NCBI RefSeq assembly: GCF_003815715.1
Contig: NZ_CP033922.1
Location: forward strand, 434,001 to 498,000
Length of the DNA: 64,000 nt
Source: Chryseobacterium sp. G0162
Lineage (GTDB): Bacteria > Bacteroidota > Bacteroidia > Flavobacteriales > Weeksellaceae
Direction: 5' to 3'
Part shown: positions 62,047 through 64,000 of the stretch, piece after piece
How positions within the stretch are numbered: the stretch's first letter is position 1
Layout of the letters: each line of letters opens with the position of its first letter
The notes under the pieces: model-generated
Database searches by the model: none
Told to the model about the DNA's origin: nothing
Seen by the model: the letters and a program-made list of their open reading frames with translations, nothing else
Made by a program: the position numbers and the translations under genes

Positions 62047-62637
62047 TTACGTATTACGCTCCATACAGATATAAGAAGATTTCTTTTTGTCATAAAATAT
62101 TTCTACAAACGGTTCATCCTGTAATCCGATCTGAAAAAGAAACTCTAGGTCCTCGTTCCACTGCATAGGAACGTCATCTTCAGGCCAAGTCATTGCCCAA
62201 CCGCCCTTATAGGCAAAAACATCATCATTGGAGTAAATAGGATGTGAATCTATCCAGATATCAGTATAGTCATCCGGAGCAAAAGCCATTAAGCTTGGCA
62301 GATCATCTCTATCTCCATCATTTTCAACAATCCATTGTTGGATTTCTTCATCTCCGTAATGCATCAATGTTTCAAATGGCGGGTAAATATCTGTTTCTTT
62401 TTCTGTTAAAGCTGTATAGGAGCTTAAGTCAACAGATTCTATATGAACTGGTACAAAGCTAAACTCATCCTGTTCTTCCATAAGTCCCATCCATTGATGT
62501 GAGTGCTTTACAATAAAACGAAGTGGTTCATCTTCATTAGTATAAGCTGTTTTTTCATCCGCATCATTCGCTGAAATAAACAATTTGGCTTTACGGACCA
62601 TAGGCTGTGCCTTCTCCTTCAGTTGGTCTATATTCAT
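62047..62637 (-). CDS. Acidic protein of unknown function
   Basis: 196 residues, acidic, no signal peptide or membrane segment. Not recognised. Features: Trp/Asp-rich C-terminal half (DDYTDIWIDSHPIYSNDDVFAYKGGWAMTWPEDDVPMQWNEDLEFLFQIG). Next to a SUKH-like gene; acidic single-domain cytoplasmic proteins in such positions are often immunity proteins, but that is only context. Confidence 0.65.
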   Translation of the reverse strand: MNIDQLKEKAQPMVRKAKLFISANDADEKTAYTNEDEPLRFIVKHSHQWMGLMEEQDEFSFVPVHIESVDLSSYTALTEKETDIYPPFETLMHYGDEEIQQWIVENDGDRDDLPSLMAFAPDDYTDIWIDSHPIYSNDDVFAYKGGWAMTWPEDDVPMQWNEDLEFLFQIGLQDEPFVEIFYDKKKSSYICMERNT

Positions 62638-62831
62638 AAGTAGTGAAATGGTGTTCAGTAATTTTCTTTCTATTCAAAAATAAGCCTTTTTATCGGGCTT
62701 TACAATCATTACTGGGAATTAAGATAGAAGTTACTTACAGCTATTTGAATGATTTATAAAATCTACTCAATAGACTCGTATAAAAGTAATAAAGCAGAAA
62801 ACATCTCTACGAACACTTCAAGAACATCCTT

Positions 62832-62850
62832 CTTCCAGCCTCCAGCTTCC
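62832..62850. repeat. Dispersed 19-bp repeat (copy 2)
   Basis: Identical to 6685-6703 and likewise just past the stop codon of a reverse-strand gene. Confidence 0.7.
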
Positions 62851-62860
62851 GTTCAAACTA

Positions 62861-63346
62861 CTAAACTATAAAAGGGTAATTCTCTCCTAATTGGGGATGA
62901 ATGGCATTCAGCGTATCATAAAAGTTTTGTCTGACAGGTTCTGAAACTTCATCATACTCATCTAAGTAAAAATCCAATTGTTGAACAATGAATGCCATCT
63001 GCAACCATTCTTCAAAACTGATATTCATGGGTTCTGATTTTTCATCATCATGATTATAAAAGAAAACAGTTCCGCTTCTATCCAGAAACCATCGATCTCC
63101 TTGCCCATTTCCTGCAAAACACCAAGAGTCTGACAGGGCATATTCTTTATTTTCATTAACCGCTTCAACAGCATTATATAGAATAGCTTCTGATGCGATC
63201 TCCGTTGTTTTGATTACAGAAACAAGCTTTTTATAATGTTCAGGAAAAGGAAAATCAATGATTTTAGGGAAATTCTGTACGTTCCCTTTTGCTTTTAAAA
63301 TCTCAATTTCTATTTCTTCAATGGATCGTATTTTAAATGAAATCAT
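62861..63346 (-). CDS. SMI1/KNR4 (SUKH)-like protein, possible immunity protein
   Basis: 161 residues. Central WCFAGNGQGDRWFLDRSGTVFFYNHDDE matches the SUKH core (G-N-G-x-G-D, then a hydrophobic strand and N-H-D). Many SUKH proteins neutralise contact-dependent or polymorphic toxins; others have cellular roles. ATG 63346 overlaps the stop of a 57-residue upstream frame (TGATG), so the two are translationally coupled. Confidence 0.75.
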   Translation of the reverse strand: MISFKIRSIEEIEIEILKAKGNVQNFPKIIDFPFPEHYKKLVSVIKTTEIASEAILYNAVEAVNENKEYALSDSWCFAGNGQGDRWFLDRSGTVFFYNHDDEKSEPMNISFEEWLQMAFIVQQLDFYLDEYDEVSEPVRQNFYDTLNAIHPQLGENYPFIV

Positions 63347-63519
63347 CAGTAAGCTTTATTAGGGGTTTTCAGTTTACACTCAATTTTCAAATTATGCTGC
63401 TTCATCAGCTCTAAAAAAGCCTGGGTAACGAATTTGATTCCTTTATTTTCATTCTGAACAGCACTGAACAGCATATAATCTTCCTGTGGATGAAATGAAA
63501 GTAAGGTATACAAATTCAT
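63346..63519 (-). CDS. Small 57-residue protein coupled to the SUKH gene
   Basis: ATG 63519 to TGA 63346-63348: MNLYTLLSFHPQEDYMLF... ending KLKTPNKAY, 57 residues. The stop overlaps the SUKH start (TGATG), strong support for translation. No family is recognised; no membrane helix. It might be the remnant of a toxin end, a small partner of the SUKH protein, or a leader cistron. Confidence 0.6.
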   Translation of the reverse strand: MNLYTLLSFHPQEDYMLFSAVQNENKGIKFVTQAFLELMKQHNLKIECKLKTPNKAY

Positions 63520-63553
63520 ACTTCTAGTTACTCAAAGTGTTTATTGTCCTTTT

Positions 63554-64000
63554 TTATTTCAGTAAAGAATCAATTTGCTGGTAAAAAGAATCCTTGCTGT
63601 AATCTGCCACTCCGGTGTGATGAAGGCGGATTTCTCCTTTTTTATCCAGTACAACAGTAGTTGGCAACGAACCGTTATAAATTTCTCCCGGAATACTACC
63701 TGCAGGAATTATAAAAGGAACTGTAAATCCTTTTTCTTTTAAATAAGCTTTTCCCAAATCGGGGTTATCGTCAAGATTTATCGTGAGGAATATGATATTC
63801 GGATGGGTTTTGTATCGGTTATACAACTTTTCAATTGATGGAAACTCAGCCCGGCAGGGAGGACACCATGAGGCCCAGAAATTAATAAAGACCACTTTAT
63901 CTTTCAGATCAAAGGGATCAATAAGCGTCCCATCTTCATTTTTTAGCATCAAACCTGTATAAGCTACAGCATTTCCTGGTTTCTTCACGGATTCAGAAAT
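63554..64000 (-). CDS. TlpA/ResA-like thioredoxin (partial, cut by right edge)
   Basis: 149 visible residues; the frame is open through the edge, upstream of a possible GTG at 63988, so the true start (probably with a signal) is outside. Redoxin fold: VVFINFWASWCPPCRAEFPSIEKL with active-site CPPC, then the cis-Pro region NGSLPTTVVLDKKGEI. Periplasmic thiol-disulfide reductase family, used in cytochrome c maturation or redox repair. Confidence 0.9.
   Translation of the reverse strand: MSESVKKPGNAVAYTGLMLKNEDGTLIDPFDLKDKVVFINFWASWCPPCRAEFPSIEKLYNRYKTHPNIIFLTINLDDNPDLGKAYLKEKGFTVPFIIPAGSIPGEIYNGSLPTTVVLDKKGEIRLHHTGVADYSKDSFYQQIDSLLK

Overview
The window looks like chromosome from a flavobacterium of the Chryseobacterium/Elizabethkingia group (Bacteroidota). 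The reasons are low-GC DNA, promoters with the Bacteroidota -7 element TAnnTTTG and a TTG about 19 bases upstream, a type IX secretion (T9SS) sorting-domain protein, DUF2480, DUF2723, TPR-type membrane regulators, TonB receptors with a carboxypeptidase-like N-terminal domain, and short dispersed intergenic repeats. No rRNA, CRISPR array, transposase or prophage core was seen. Genus is inferred from gene content, not measured.

Layout. 1-4.3 kb: a SufR-like Fe-S regulator (cut by the left edge) divergent from an operon of Mn-type superoxide dismutase, DUF2480, flavin reductase, ferredoxin-NADP reductase and ferredoxins; a CAAC-N6-GTTG site overlaps the operon promoter. 4.4-12.5 kb: housekeeping and accessory genes (hydrolase, ketopantoate reductase family, Crp-type regulator, methyltransferase, a GIY-YIG/DUF4041 protein, GNAT) with repeat-rich spacers. 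12.6-19.95 kb: a compact metal operon, most likely nickel: HypA, HypB and a UreE-like protein joined to a lipoprotein binding protein, FecCD-type permease, ATPase, GNAT and TonB receptor, with no hydrogenase or urease in view. 20.2-28.1 kb: RND tripartite efflux pump, divergent AraC-type regulator and a Tet(X)-like flavin monooxygenase. 29-32 kb: two paralogous TPR/HTH membrane regulators. 33-39 kb: four tRNA-Lys(UUU) genes, one at 33.0 kb and three in tandem at 38.6-39.0 kb, bracket a PhlG-like hydrolase, AraC regulator, collagen-like surface protein, T9SS cargo and a GT2 glycosyltransferase. 39.4-47.4 kb: S66 peptidase (MccF-like), DJ-1/PfpI protein, GlxA-type regulator and an EmrAB-TolC-like pump with divergent AraC regulator. 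47.4-48.7 kb: MORN-like lipoprotein and a 5'-truncated metalloprotease. 48.8-54.5 kb: an NsrR-like Rrf2 regulator and a nitric-oxide defence cluster (4-TM protein, methyltransferase, cytochrome c lipoprotein, RIC/ScdA, qNOR, hemerythrin) with three copies of a shared operator-like palindrome. 54.7-64 kb: DUF2723 membrane protein, SDR, RidA, two Crp-like regulators, hydrolase, possible immunity genes (including a 57-residue ORF coupled to a SUKH gene), and a TlpA-like thioredoxin cut by the right edge.

The strongest candidates for follow-up are the nickel trafficking operon, the SufR-like operator circuit, the NO operon with its palindrome and two uncharacterised members, and the tRNA-Lys-bracketed surface-protein segment.
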